Assembly (NCBI GenBank): GCA_033032865.1
Contig: JAWHQI010000148.1
Span: 5,041,501 to 5,105,500 of the forward strand
DNA: 64,000 nt
DNA from: Dactylorhiza incarnata
Lineage: Eukaryota > Streptophyta > Magnoliopsida > Asparagales > Orchidaceae
Reading direction: 5' to 3'
The stretch's first letter is position 1. The number at the start of each line of letters is the position of its first letter. This document shows positions 20,656-31,774 of this stretch, piece after piece. Below the pieces are notes generated by a model. That model saw only the letters and a program-made list of their open reading frames with translations. It was not told the DNA's origin and ran no database searches. The position numbers and the translations under genes are program-made.

Positions 20656-21536
20656 ATGGGTCGCGACCGAGGTGACGCGGAAGGCCGGGCCAAGTGCATG
20701 TGGACGTTCTGTGACCACTCCTTCTTCATCAGCTCGCATACAGAGAGAGAGAGTACCACTTCACCATGGCAAATTACATCTCGGCGGGGTTCTCAACTCT
20801 CCACCCGTCGAAGACCGAGGCCATCAATAACCTCCACCCCGATTAGCTCGCCATCCCCATGGCCCACTTCGAGGTAGGTCTACAACTCCCCTTCTGGCCG
20901 GAGATCAACCAGGTACTCGCTCACTACTCTTTCTCCTTTCTCACATTCGCCGATGATTTCTTTCTAACAGCTTTTCGCGAACCCGTCAGCTACTCAAATA
21001 TTACGGCGCGATCCTGGGTCAGATGACCCCCGACTCCATCGCTTTCATGGTAGGGTTCGTCTGCTACCTGTGCAAGGCGCGGATCGAGTTTAGGTCGCCG
21101 GTCTTCCGTAAGTTGTTCTCCTTCCGGGTGAATAAGGATGGGACCGCCTTCTTCGCGAGCCAACACACAAAAGTCTGCGAGACGGTCAACACAAGTCACT
21201 ATTGCCCGCAGAAGTTTGTGTTCATGAAGGGGCCCTTCGACAACGTCCCCTCTCGCCTCTCCAGCGCGACAAACCCACCTACTGCCCTCCGGTACTCGGT
21301 GGCCATGAGGCTGCACTCTTCAAATACATATCAACAAACTTCGAGGTCGCCTACCTCTAAAGGAACATTGACTCGCTCCTCCCCGTGCCTCCCGGAATAG
21401 GTTCAACTTGCTTTCACTTTCTTATTCGCGTTTCAGCCTTTCTTTTTCTAATGATCACTATCCTTCGTAGGGGAGCGAGATCTTCCGCTCCACCCCCCCC
21501 CCCCCCCCCCCTACGCGTGGGCCGGGACTATCTCCC
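20656..21536 (+). pseudogene. N-terminal part of a 'putative gypsy type transposon' (Transposase_28-like) protein, interrupted by D
   Basis: Fragments in changing frames read in order: YISAGFSTLHPSKTEA, then an in-frame stop, MAHFEVGLQLPFWPEINQ, LLKYYGAILGQMTPDSIAFMV, GFVCYLCKARIEF, and FRKLFSFRVNKDGTAFFASQ. The order (L-P-F, then Q-x-T-P-x-S, then V-G-F) is what I recall for the Transposase_28 family of plant repeats. Intron-like pieces with T/C-rich tracts end in AG at about 20971 and 21470. Element D begins at 21537, cutting the gene. A 19-C run lies at 21493-21511. The function of this family is not known to me. Confidence 0.4.
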
Positions 21537-23228
21537 TGATGAGTAATTTATTTACTCATCTTTTAGTATAGTATTATTACAATTTTATTATGAAATTACG
21601 TTATTTTTATAAATTATATCGTATAAATCTTTCCTATGTCAATTTCATAAGCTAACTTATGTTTATTTTATATTTTCTGGTTTTTGGGACATTTGGAGCA
21701 GAAATGCATTTACATGCCCCAGGTCACGGGCGTGCCCCATGGGCGTGTAACCTACGAAGTGTTCCAGACAGGTTTCCGCCACCCCGAAGTCGTTCCGTGA
21801 AGAATTCGCCAAGTACACACCCCAGGTCACGGGCGTGAGCAAGGGCGTGACATCATAGTCACGGCCGAAACCCACCAGCAGCTGCCAGTACGCCTGCCAC
21901 GTCATTTATAGTTACACACCCCAGGTCACGGGAGTGACCTGGGGGCGTGACCACTGGCTATGAGCTGTGATCGACGAAAATTCATAGACCGACGAACTGG
22001 CGAGAGCTCGACAAATGTTCAAACATACACGCCCCAGGTCATGGGCGTGACCATCAAGTGTGACATCCAGTACACGACCGTGACTCGCCCCGCGCTCCTT
22101 CCCGCCAAAGATTCCCGCCAGAAGCCAGATTTTAAAATTACACGCCCGAGGTCATGGGCGTGACCTAGGGCGTGACGCGTCCGAAACGCCTGCATTGAAG
22201 CCAGAACGCGCCCTCTCCGCCAGCACCGATCATGCCCCCTACACGCCCCTTGGTCACGGGCGTGACCAAGGGCGTGTAACACCAAAAAATCAGCTATTTA
22301 AAGTGAGCTTTTTCAGATGTTTATGGACGAAGGTTTGGAGTTCTAGCTTACTTTCTTGCACTAGTTTTAATCTTGTATGTCCTTTTCTTCTTGCACTTTT
22401 ATTTCCCAAGCTTGTAATTCTCAATTTTCTAGTTGTAATTTCTTTTGCTAATTAATAAAATAGTACTTTTTCTCTTATTTTACACCCAACTTTCATTATA
22501 CACTTCTTTCATTTCATTGTTTCCTCCATCTCTATGAGTAGCTAAATTCTATTAGTACTCCACCGAGATGATCCAAGGGAAATATAATTCTTGATCTAAA
22601 TTCTAGCTTCTCTTTCTCTTCCTTAGAATACCTTAGATTTATTCTTGAACTATTATTGGGTTGAGATTATATTGTCGATATATAATTCTCATCTTTGTTT
22701 TCGCAATCTAATAACCGAGAGGTTTTGATTTAGAATCGATCATTTCAAGAGTAAAGAGAGTTGAATGCACTCCTCAAGAGAGGATGACATAATTCTCCTG
22801 GATTGGAGTCAAATCCAATAGACGGGTTCATTACGATAAGGCGAGTTTTAGATTTCTATTCTAGAATGAAAGTTCGTTTGATCAACTAAACTCAGTTGAG
22901 CGTATCCTCGAGAGAGGTGTGTTCATAAATTGGGATCCTCCACGGTCAAGTATTTTCTTATGAGATTTAGAATTTTCCTTTTAATATTGTATTTTCCCAA
23001 GGTGATTCAAGGTTGAGTACTAACCTTTAACTCAGCAATTTAAATAAGCTATTTCTCTTTCTCGCAACCAACCAACCATAAGTTTTATTCGATAAAATAA
23101 TAGAGATTTTCTGAAGTAAGAGTACTCAACCGCCCTGAGTCTAATACGACCTTGGTGTTTATAACCTATACTACATTCGATACGGTAAACTTGCCGTTCT
23201 CGTTTGCCGATATAGATTTTCCCCATCA
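21537..23228 (+). mobile_element. 5' LTR of element D (1692 bp)
   Basis: Starts TGATGAGTAA and ends CATCA, followed by the primer site. The first 24 bases form a hairpin (GATGAGTAA 21538-21546 with TTACTCATC 21552-21560). Six palindromes of GGTCACGGGCGTGACC type begin near 21722, 21825, 21924, 22037, 22150 and 22252. TATTTAAA lies at 22303-22310. Confidence 0.85.
21712..22285. repeat. GGTCACGGGCGTGACC palindrome array in the D LTR
   Basis: Six nested inverted repeats with inner core GGTCACGGGCGTGACC and outer arms CACGCCC and GGGCGTG, spaced 99-113 bp. Some copies have lost one arm. Confidence 0.85.
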
Positions 23229-23234
23229 AGTTTT

Positions 23235-23252
23235 TGGCGCCGTTGCCGGGGA
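23235..23252 (+). other. Primer-binding site of D (tRNA-Asp type)
   Basis: TGGCGCCGTTGCCGGGGA, identical to the site in B, six bases after the LTR end. Confidence 0.85.
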
Positions 23253-23370
23253 CTACGGTTGATATTTTGAAAAACGAAATATCTATTAATTTTATCTTTT
23301 CATTTCTTTTTTTAAGGTGCAACTAAATTCCTAGAAAGGACGCTTTGGGTTTGAATTCCCATCATAGCCT
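23253..23370 (+). other. D leader, cut by element E
   Basis: Contains the box AAAGGACGCTTTGGGTTTGA and then CATCATAGCCT. At about 23370 it joins minus-strand E internal sequence with the shared bases CCT. The rest of the leader and the N-terminal part of gag are missing where D resumes at 31775. Confidence 0.7.
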
Positions 23371-24382
23371 ATATAATTAACAGATTTGTTCAAGGTCAAG
23401 TGTGCGAAGTCACCTGCCACGTTGTTCCCCGAACATTCATACGCATGGTGCCCTCCGCCTCCACATCCCTCGCAGGTAATGATAGCAGCAGGCGCGGGTG
23501 TAGAAGGAAGTGAGTCGACCATAAAGAGACCACGACCGCTTCTTGGAGCATTTCTCCCTGCAGTCCAGAATGTACTGTGGGAGGCAGTGTCGCGCAGAAT
23601 CCGAAGGGCTTCCTCAGGAGTGTGGTTCATCAAGGTACCACCCGCCGCAGCATCGATCATTGCCCTGTAGTTGGGCTCGATTGCAAAGTAAAATGTTTCG
23701 ACCACATTCCACGGTTGCAGCTCGTGGTTCGGACAACGGCGAAGGAGATCGTTAAGGCGCTCCCACGCCTCAGCAAGGGTCTCTTGATCAAGTTGGCGAA
23801 AGGTGGCGATCTCCCGCCGCAAGCTCACGATCTTATCCACAGGGTGGAATTTAGCAAGGAACTTGGATGCGAGGGCATCCCAAGTCGCAGCAGTCCCGGC
23901 CGGAATGGAGTGGAGCCACACCTTTGCTTTGTCGCGGAGTGAAAAGGGAAACAGTCTAAGCTTGACTGTGTCGTCAGCAATCCCCGCGTAGCGGAAGGTT
24001 CCGCAAATATCAGAAAATTCTGCCAGATGCAGATGCGGGTCTTCGCTGGCCATTCCAGAGAACTGAGCGTTGTTCCGGATGATGTTCTTGATCGCAGGCT
24101 TGATCTCAAACTGATTATTCATAATATTGGGCCCAAACCCCGGATACACACTCCCAGCAGTTGGAGTGGTGTAGTCTCTCATCGTGCGGGGCCGAGGCCT
24201 AACCGCCTCCTGCTCGTCTCCAGGCTGGTGTTGCCCCACGCCGGCACTCTCGCATCAACATCATTTGGGTCTACCTGATCACCCATTGCCGCTTGTACGG
24301 CAGCAGCGCGCCTTCGTGCGCGAGCGGTCCGTTCAATCTCAGGATCAAAGGGTACGAGTTCGCCTGCGGTTTGTCTCTGCAT
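23371..24382 (-). pseudogene. Truncated second copy of the E gag
   Basis: Starts at the same MQRQT as the complete copy. A 1-bp deletion near 24240 (relative to 29999) shifts the frame, so the main open part reads only from about 24239. Capsid-like sequence and the knuckle CEGCGGGGHHAYEC are present; sequence after NYIG is lost at the junction with the D leader. Confidence 0.85.
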
Positions 24383-24473
24383 GCACTATCACAAACAAAA
24401 AGAAAAACAAAGAGAATCAAAAACAACTGCTCGTATAACGAAAGTCACAACACGGGACGTTGCACGCCTGCAC

Positions 24474-24491
24474 TCCCCGGCAATGGCGCCA
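24474..24491 (-). other. Primer-binding site of the E left unit
   Basis: Minus strand TGGCGCCATTGCCGGGGA, one mismatch (A for G) to the D and B site. Confidence 0.75.
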
Positions 24492-24497
24492 AAAACT

Positions 24498-26015
24498 TGA
24501 TGCGTGTCGGCAAGTGCACCGGTCGCTGTCAAGTAATAAATGTGGAGAGTGGAATCCCCGAGTGTCGGTCTCTTGAGGAATGCAGATTGGGTGAACGAAA
24601 CGCGTTGTGTAACTCTTGTTACACAAGCACAACACACATAAAAAAAGGGGGGGTTTTGGTTGGTTGTTCCTAATCTTAACAACAATAAAAGAAATGCGGG
24701 TCGGAAGCACCGCTTTGCTAGGCGAGATGGATGCAACGGCCGCGATGCCGTGCTTCGTGAGGCGGATGGAGTGTGCTCTAGTGCGAGAGGGTGAGGGTCG
24801 CAAACACCTCTTCACAACCGCCGTTAGCTCTTGCCAACGCGGATCAAACACCTTGCGTGCGTGCGTGAGTGAGAGAGTAGAAACGGAGTGATTCACAAGC
24901 AAGCGATGAAGGAAAGTAAAGAAACATTCATTTCAAACAACCCAAACAACACAATATTCCAGTTTACATGATTCAACGAGTACAATGAAGGAAAGAAGAA
25001 AGAGATAACCGATGGGTGAAGACTAGCGGCCGTTCACGGCCGGAATGGTAGGTTGTCGGGCTACCTCCGGACTCGGGCGGACTATGCTTCCGGCGCAGAT
25101 AGCTGTCACGATCTCCCTACGTAGCTCCGTCATCTTCGACTTCAGATTTCCTCTTCTTCTCACCGGGTCGTAATGGGGAAATAGCTGCTTGGAGGCTTGC
25201 GGATGATGGAGAACGCTCCCGGACAATGGAGGAAGGCTTGGAATGGATGGAGGAGACTTCCCCTTGCGTAGGAGATGAAGTGGAGGCGTCCCAAGATGGT
25301 GGTCGGCGGCGTACGGAATAGGCAATCCGCTCCCGGCGGCTGAAAGATAACCTAAAATCGGAACAGGCATTTATATAGGCGCTGATTTAAATAGTGCGCA
25401 CGGTCATTGGCGCACGACCAGTGGTCGTGCGCACTGGAATTCTGCGATCGTGCGCACTGCCTGGGTGGAACCTGCAAGATGCGAAATTTATAAACTGTAA
25501 TGTTCGCACGACCAGTGGCACACGACCGGTGGTCGTGCGCACTATCGTCGGTGGTCGTGCGCATTAGTCGAAACAGAACTCAGAAAATTAATGATAAGTG
25601 CGCACGACCAGTGGCGCACGACCGGTGGTTGTGCGCACTATCGTAGATGGTCGTGCGCACTACACCAAACAGAACTCATAAAAAAAGGGTTAAGTGCACA
25701 CGATCAGTGGCGCATGACCAGTGGTCGTGCGCCATAGAACCGGTGATCGTGCGCAGTGTTCCTATGCAGAATTGCACCGGGAACACCTGCACGACTCCTA
25801 TTCCAGCACAACCACGAATCTAGCCACTAAAAGTGACACCTAACAGTGCATGAAAACTACTAATGAAAATAAACATGAAATCACACCAAAATGGGTCTAG
25901 AAGTGCACCTGGCATGGAATATCAAATATAAACTATAACAAGGCTAAAGTGCGGTGAAATGACTGAATAACGGCCCGGATGAGTCCATAAATGTGTATAT
26001 GATCAGGACTCATCA
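24498..26015 (-). mobile_element. Shared internal LTR of the E tandem (1518 bp)
   Basis: Terminal TGATGAGTCC hairpin at the right end and CGCATCA at the left. It acts as 3' LTR of the complete unit and 5' LTR of the truncated one. By eye it differs from the right LTR at roughly 1% of positions. Confidence 0.88.
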
Positions 26016-27811
26016 CACCCCCAGACTTAACTGTTTGCGCGTCCCGAGCAAACGAATCCGGCGGAGTGTGAAAACGATAGTTAACATAGAGAATTACACA
26101 AAGGAGTACGGTGCGAAGTAACATACGCATGCGAGTAGAGATTCTAGTAGAAGGAGATTCTAACTATGCTAACTAATTTGCGTAAGTATTAAAGCGTAAG
26201 TAAAGATTTAGTTATACTCAGTTGGTGAATTATGAAGAATTTGAACGATCATGCCCGGTATGAAAGTGACACGACACTGAGGCGGGTGTTGCAGAAGATC
26301 GGGGCTTAGGAATAACTCCGCTGAAATCCATCAACGTCGTGAACCATACGCTCGCCCGGTCACACTCTCTCCACGGCGCTAGCAAACTCACAAGTCAAAT
26401 CAATAGGGCATTTAGGATTAAGATGGGGCTTAGGTTACGGTATGATATTCAAAGTTAAACACGATGGCTACGCAACCCAAGTGAGCTAACAGAACGCTGC
26501 ACCTCACAAAACCAACAAACTATGCTTGTGTGACACACCCCCAGACTTATCATGAAAACAAGGTGTGCACACGGCCTACTTCACAAATACCAACAGATTT
26601 TCTATTCAGCTCGGAAGGATTTCTTTTCAATATACTCTTTTTTTTTTCTAGATTTTTTTTTCTTTTAACATACTTTGCTTCTATTATGTATCCTCCGGTT
26701 GGTTCAAAATCAGCAAATAGACTTTATTTCCCCTTCATAACACAACGATTCCAAACATCACACAAATTGAGAGTTATGAGCGCAGTTAAAAAGCAATTTG
26801 GTTGCGGGTGTAGGATAAGCTTCGGGCTTTGGTGGATGAAGAGGAGCTGAACGAAGGAATGGTAGGCACAAATTTGGCTTGCAAAGGTGAGCGAAAAGGA
26901 CATGGAATAACAAAGCTCAAACTAGCCAAAGGATGGCCTACATCATGTTTAACTCGGCGGGTCGCTCTCACCCATGCTTCAATAGTCGCTTGGGGCAAGT
27001 TCTTAGCCCACGAGAAAGGTAAACCTTCCTCCCGACTCGAGCAACACATGACTAGCACTCGTACACACACAACGCCGGGTTATCGTCAATTTCATTCAAA
27101 TTCACCACTTGAGTATAACAAATCTAAATCTACGCAGAAATACTAAACATAAATTAGATGCATGGAGACAATCTAGTTCTACTCAAATTCTACCATAACA
27201 TGCGAAGTGACTAGAACACTACATGAGTCAACATCGCACTCCAAATAATAATTCCTACGTTAACAACCTATTTCACATTCCAACCAAAATAGTTTAACCG
27301 GAACAACCACAAAAAGATAAGCGCGCACTCAAGTGGGTGAAATGATGTGTGAAGCATGCAAACAATGATAATGACTAGGATAAATAAGAAACAAACTTCT
27401 AATATGCAGTGCAACTCGTGCACAGTGGATGATACATACACTCCCCCAGACTTAATCTAAACAATACATCCAGAAATTGAAGAAAAAAGAGGGGAGGAAG
27501 TGTTACCCAATGCTCAGAATTGAGCATACCAGACGATTGGCGTTTACGATCAAGAACAGTCCACAGCATCCGCACCAACGAACACAAAACCTGCAAGCAC
27601 AAAACTCAAAACAACAAAAGCATATGCAAAAGCTGAACTAAAAGAAAGTTAGAAAGAAACTACAAAATCAGGAAATCTGGGTTGTCTCCCAGTAGCGCTT
27701 TTATTTAACGTCCTTAAGCTGGACCAAATACCTGTATTAACATTGTTTATAAAATGCAGGAATTAAAAGAGAAGTTCTCAAAAGCAGTTTCACAAACTCA
27801 GATCACACAAA
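26016..27811 (-). other. 3' non-coding region of E with conserved blocks
   Basis: No gene. It holds three PPT-like motifs (minus strand, near 26016-26030, 26535-26550 and 27440-27455), the conserved block at about 26965-27235, the 'GTGACCGGGCGAGC..TGATGGATTTCA' stretch near 26320-26370, and the post-ORF stem-loop at 27677-27692. Confidence 0.75.
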
Positions 27812-30142
27812 TCAGCTAAAAGCGCTCTTATGGTGCGTGTCCCCCGTAGCGCGTAGGCGGGAGGTGAAAGCTTTAGGGCCAACACTGGTGTCACCCACTG
27901 CTCCCCTAACCTCCGCCCTCTTGCCACGGAGAGCGGCAGCGCGAGCGTCGCGTAGAAGTTTTTCCTGTTTAAGTTTAGTGACAGTCGGGGACTGCCACCG
28001 TTGAGACTTTTCATATTTTTCCGCCTTAGTGGCGGGTGGCGTCACTTCCGGCATCGTGGTGACTACCGGATCAGCCCAGGAGATGGAGCGCTTAGATAGT
28101 TTATTACAGGAATCACAATAAGAGGATAATGGGACATTGTCCCGAACCAAATTCACGTCAAAGTTCTTCGAATTGTGGTCTTCTTCCGTCTCGGAACCAA
28201 ACTCTCGCCGAAGATCAACTTCTTCTTCTTCACTAGACAGGTGCTCCTCCTTTTCCCCTTCCATTGCTTCTTTAACTTCTTCATGCCCTGCACAGCTCAA
28301 TGATTCATCAAAATTAAAAAGAGGGGGAGGAGTGGATGTTTCAGCTACAGCTTCGGGGCAAGTGGGCTGCTGCACCTTATTGGGTAGGACAACGCACCCC
28401 GTAGCGAAATCAAGGGTGGCACCGCTCTCTTTCAAGAACGGCACGCCCAAGATAGGGATAGAATGATTTTCCTGGGGGCCCAAAACCTGAAAATCAGCAA
28501 CTACAATTGTCCCCTCAACTGTCACCTCCACATTTTTCACTTCCCCCTCGGATTGTATAACAGTCCCATTAGCAAGCACCAGGGATTTCCTTTCCTCCGT
28601 GTTCATTTCCAGTTGTAATTTAGCTACATCTTGCAACGCAATGATGTTGCGGGAGGAACCAGAGTCACACAAAGCTTTTGTTTCAAACTTGTTGATGGAA
28701 CAGGAAATTACCAGCTCACTCGGATCAGCCTCTACCACATCCCCAAGACTCTTCCCTTGATCAATTGGGTTCTTTTCCGTGTTGCTGGGAAGGGTCCCCT
28801 GCGATCGCTCGGTTAGCACTTGGGCCAATTGGCCCAACTGCGTTTCCAAGTTTCGCATGGATGCGGTCTGGTTCACCATATTCGAATTAGCTGCTTGCAT
28901 GAATTTCTCCATCATCTCTTCTAGATTACTCTTTTTTTGGGTAGGGGGCGCTTGGTTATAATCCGGGTGTGGTGGCCTCGGTTGGCACCCGGAGGCGTAA
29001 GCATCATTTTGATGCTGCCCCGGTGCCCATCGTTGGCCAGGTGTGTTTGTATTCCAAGAGAAGTTCGGGTGACTTCTCGCTCCCGGATTATAAGCATTAT
29101 TGAAAGGCGCCCCCTTAGGCTGATTTCCTATATAATTAACAGATTCGTTCAAGGTCAAGTGTGCGAAGTCACCTGCCACGTTGTTCCCCGAACATTCATA
29201 CGCGTGGTGCCCTCCGCCTCCACATCCCTCGCAGGTAATGATAGCAGCAGGCGCGGGTGTAGAAGGAAGTGAGTCGACCATAAAGAGACCACGGCCGCTT
29301 CTTGGAGCATTTCTCCCTGCAGTCCAGAATGTACTATGGGAGGCAGTGTCACGCAGAATCCGAAGGGCTTCCTTAGGAGTGTGGTTCATCAAGGTACCAC
29401 CCGCCGCAGCATCGATCATTGCCTTGTAGTTGGGCTCGATTGCAAAGTAAAATGTTTCGACCACATTCCACGGTTGCAGCTCGTGGTTCGGACAACGGCG
29501 AAGGAGATCGTTAAGGCACTCCCACGCCTCAGCAAGGGTCTCGTGATCAAGTTGGCGAAAGGTGGCGATCTCCCACCGCAAGCTCACGATCTTATCCACA
29601 GGGTGGAATTTAGCAAGGAACTTGGATGCGAGGGCATCCCAAGTCGCAGCAGTCCCGGCCGGAATGGAGTGGAGCCACACCTTTGCTTTGTCGCGGAGTG
29701 AAAAGGGAAACAGTCTAAGCTTGACTGTGTCGTCAGCAATCCCCGCGTAGCGGAAGGTTCTGCAAATATCAGAAAATTCTGCCAGATGCAGATGCGGGTC
29801 TTCGCTGGCCATTCCAGAGAACTGAGCGTTGTTCTGGATGATGTTCAAGATCGCAGGCTTGATCTCAAACTGATTATTCATAATATTGGGCCCAAACCCC
29901 GGATACACACTCCCAGCAATTTGAGTGGTGTAGTCTCTCATCGTGCGGGGCCGAGGCCTAACCGCCTCCTGCTCGTCTCCAGGCTGGTGTTGCCCCACGC
30001 CGGGCACTCTCGCATCAACATCATTTGGGTCTACCTGATCACCCATTGCCGCTTGTACGGCAGCAGCGCGCCTTCGTGCGCGAGCGGTCCGTTCAATCTC
30101 AGGATCAAAGGGTACGAGTTCGCCTGTGGTTTGTCTCTGCAT
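27812..30142 (-). CDS. Gag-protease-like polyprotein of element E
   Basis: An intact 776-residue frame. Residues about 90-250 form a retrotransposon gag (capsid) domain ([34 protein letters not shown]). A CX2CX4HX4C knuckle is at 304-317 (CEGCGGGGHHAYEC). A retropepsin-like domain follows, with catalytic LCDSGSS at 491-497 and ILGVPFL at 564-570. The last 180 residues are acidic then basic, with no RT, RNase H or integrase. It would build virus-like particles in the cytoplasm and perhaps process itself, relying on RT and integrase from a partner. Gag similarity to D ([19 protein letters not shown]) shows common descent. Confidence 0.9.
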   Translation of the reverse strand: MQRQTTGELVPFDPEIERTARARRRAAAVQAAMGDQVDPNDVDARVPGVGQHQPGDEQEAVRPRPRTMRDYTTQIAGSVYPGFGPNIMNNQFEIKPAILNIIQNNAQFSGMASEDPHLHLAEFSDICRTFRYAGIADDTVKLRLFPFSLRDKAKVWLHSIPAGTAATWDALASKFLAKFHPVDKIVSLRWEIATFRQLDHETLAEAWECLNDLLRRCPNHELQPWNVVETFYFAIEPNYKAMIDAAAGGTLMNHTPKEALRILRDTASHSTFWTAGRNAPRSGRGLFMVDSLPSTPAPAAIITCEGCGGGGHHAYECSGNNVAGDFAHLTLNESVNYIGNQPKGAPFNNAYNPGARSHPNFSWNTNTPGQRWAPGQHQNDAYASGCQPRPPHPDYNQAPPTQKKSNLEEMMEKFMQAANSNMVNQTASMRNLETQLGQLAQVLTERSQGTLPSNTEKNPIDQGKSLGDVVEADPSELVISCSINKFETKALCDSGSSRNIIALQDVAKLQLEMNTEERKSLVLANGTVIQSEGEVKNVEVTVEGTIVVADFQVLGPQENHSIPILGVPFLKESGATLDFATGCVVLPNKVQQPTCPEAVAETSTPPPLFNFDESLSCAGHEEVKEAMEGEKEEHLSSEEEEVDLRREFGSETEEDHNSKNFDVNLVRDNVPLSSYCDSCNKLSKRSISWADPVVTTMPEVTPPATKAEKYEKSQRWQSPTVTKLKQEKLLRDARAAALRGKRAEVRGAVGDTSVGPKAFTSRLRATGDTHHKSAFS

Positions 30143-30233
30143 GCACTATCACAAACAAAAAAAAAAACAAAGAGAATCAAAAACAACTGCTCGTATAACG
30201 AAAGTCACAACACGGGACGTTGCACGCCTGCAC

Positions 30234-30251
30234 TCCCCGGCAATGGCGCCA
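30234..30251 (-). other. Primer-binding site of the complete E unit
   Basis: Minus strand TGGCGCCATTGCCGGGGA, same single mismatch as the other unit. Confidence 0.78.
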
Positions 30252-30257
30252 AAAACT

Positions 30258-31774
30258 TGATGCGTGTCGGCAAGTGCACCGGTCACTGTTAAGTAATAAA
30301 TGTGGAGAGTGGAATCCCCGAGTGTCGGTCTCTTGAGGAATGCAGATTGGGTGAACGAAACGCGTTGTGTGACTCTTGTTACACAAGCACAACACACATA
30401 AAAAAGGGGGGTTTTTGGTTGGTTGTTCCTAATCTTAACAACAATAAAAGAAATGCGGGTCGGAAGCACCGCATCGCTAGGCGAGATGGATGCAACGGCC
30501 GCGATGCCGTGCTTCGTGAGGCGGATGGAGTGTGCTCTAGTGCGAGAGGGTGAGGGTCGCAAACACCTCTTCACAACCGCCGTTAGCTCTTGCCAACGCG
30601 GATCAAACACCTTGCGTGCGTGCGTGAGTGAGAGAGTAGAAACGGAGTGATTCACAAGCAAGCGATGAAGGAAAGTAAAGAAACATTCATTTCAAACAAC
30701 CCAAACAACACAATATTCCAGTTTACATGATTCAACGAGTACAATGAAGGAAAGAAGAAAGAGATAACCGATGGGTGAAGACTAGCGACCGTTCACGGCC
30801 GAAATGGTAGGTTTTCGGGCTACCTCCGGACTCGGGCGGACTATGCTTCCGGCGCAGAGAGCTGTCACGATCTCCCTACGTAGCTCCGTCGTCTTCGACT
30901 TCAGATTTCCTCTTCTTCTCACCGGGTCGTAGTGGGGAAATAGCTGCTTGGAGGCTTGCGGATGATGGAGAACGCTCCCGGACAATGGAGGAAGGCTTGG
31001 AATGGATGGAGGAGACTTCCCCTTGCGTAGGAGATGAAGTGGAGGCGTCCCAAGATGGTGGTCGGCGGCGTACGGAACAGGCAATCCGCTCCCGGCGGCT
31101 GAATGATAACCTAAAATCGGAACAGGCATTTATATAGGCGCTGATTTAAATAGTGCGCACGGTCATTGGCGCACGACCAGTGGTCGTGCGCACTGGAATT
31201 CTGCGATCGTGCGCACTGCCTGGGTGGAACATGCAAGATGCAAAATTTATAAACTGTAATGTTCGCACGACCAGTGGCGCACGACCGGTGGTCGTGCGCA
31301 CTATCGTCGGTGGTCGTGCGCATTAGTCGAAACAGAACTCAGAAAATTAATGATAAGTGCGCACGACCAGTGGCGCACGACCGGTGGTTGTGCGCACTAT
31401 CGTAGATGGTCGTGCGCACTACACCAAACAGAACTCATGAAAAATGGGTTAAGTGCACACGATCAGTGGCGCACGACCAGTGGTCGTGCGCCATAGAACC
31501 GGTGATCGTGCGCAGTGTTCCTGTGCAGAATTGCACCGGGAACACCTGCACGACTCCTATTCCAGCACAACCACGAATCTAGCCACTGAAAGTGACACCT
31601 AACAGTGCATGAAAACTACTAATGAAAATAAACATGAAATCACACCAAAATGGGTCTAGAAGTGCACCTGGCATGGAATATCAAATATAAACTATAACAA
31701 GGCTAAAGTGCGGTGAAATGACTGAATAACGGCCCGGATGAGTCCATAAATGTGTATATGATCAGGACTCATCA
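30258..31774 (-). mobile_element. 5' LTR of element E (1517 bp)
   Basis: Right boundary GGACTCATCA followed by D gag coding sequence at 31775. TATATAAA lies at 31136-31129 (minus) with a GCGCACGACC palindrome array upstream (31150-31520). Confidence 0.88.

Larger units (their letters stand above)
23371..31774 (-). mobile_element. Tandem non-autonomous element E (LTR-internal-LTR-partial internal)
   Basis: Read on the minus strand: LTR 31774-30258, internal 30257-26016, LTR 26015-24498, then a second internal region broken off at 23371. Sharing one LTR between two internal regions is the signature of LTR-LTR unequal recombination or of a circular intermediate. The internal region encodes gag plus a protease-like domain but no RT or integrase, comparable to the described TR-GAG class. 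No target duplication can be paired because the left end is lost. Confidence 0.85.
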
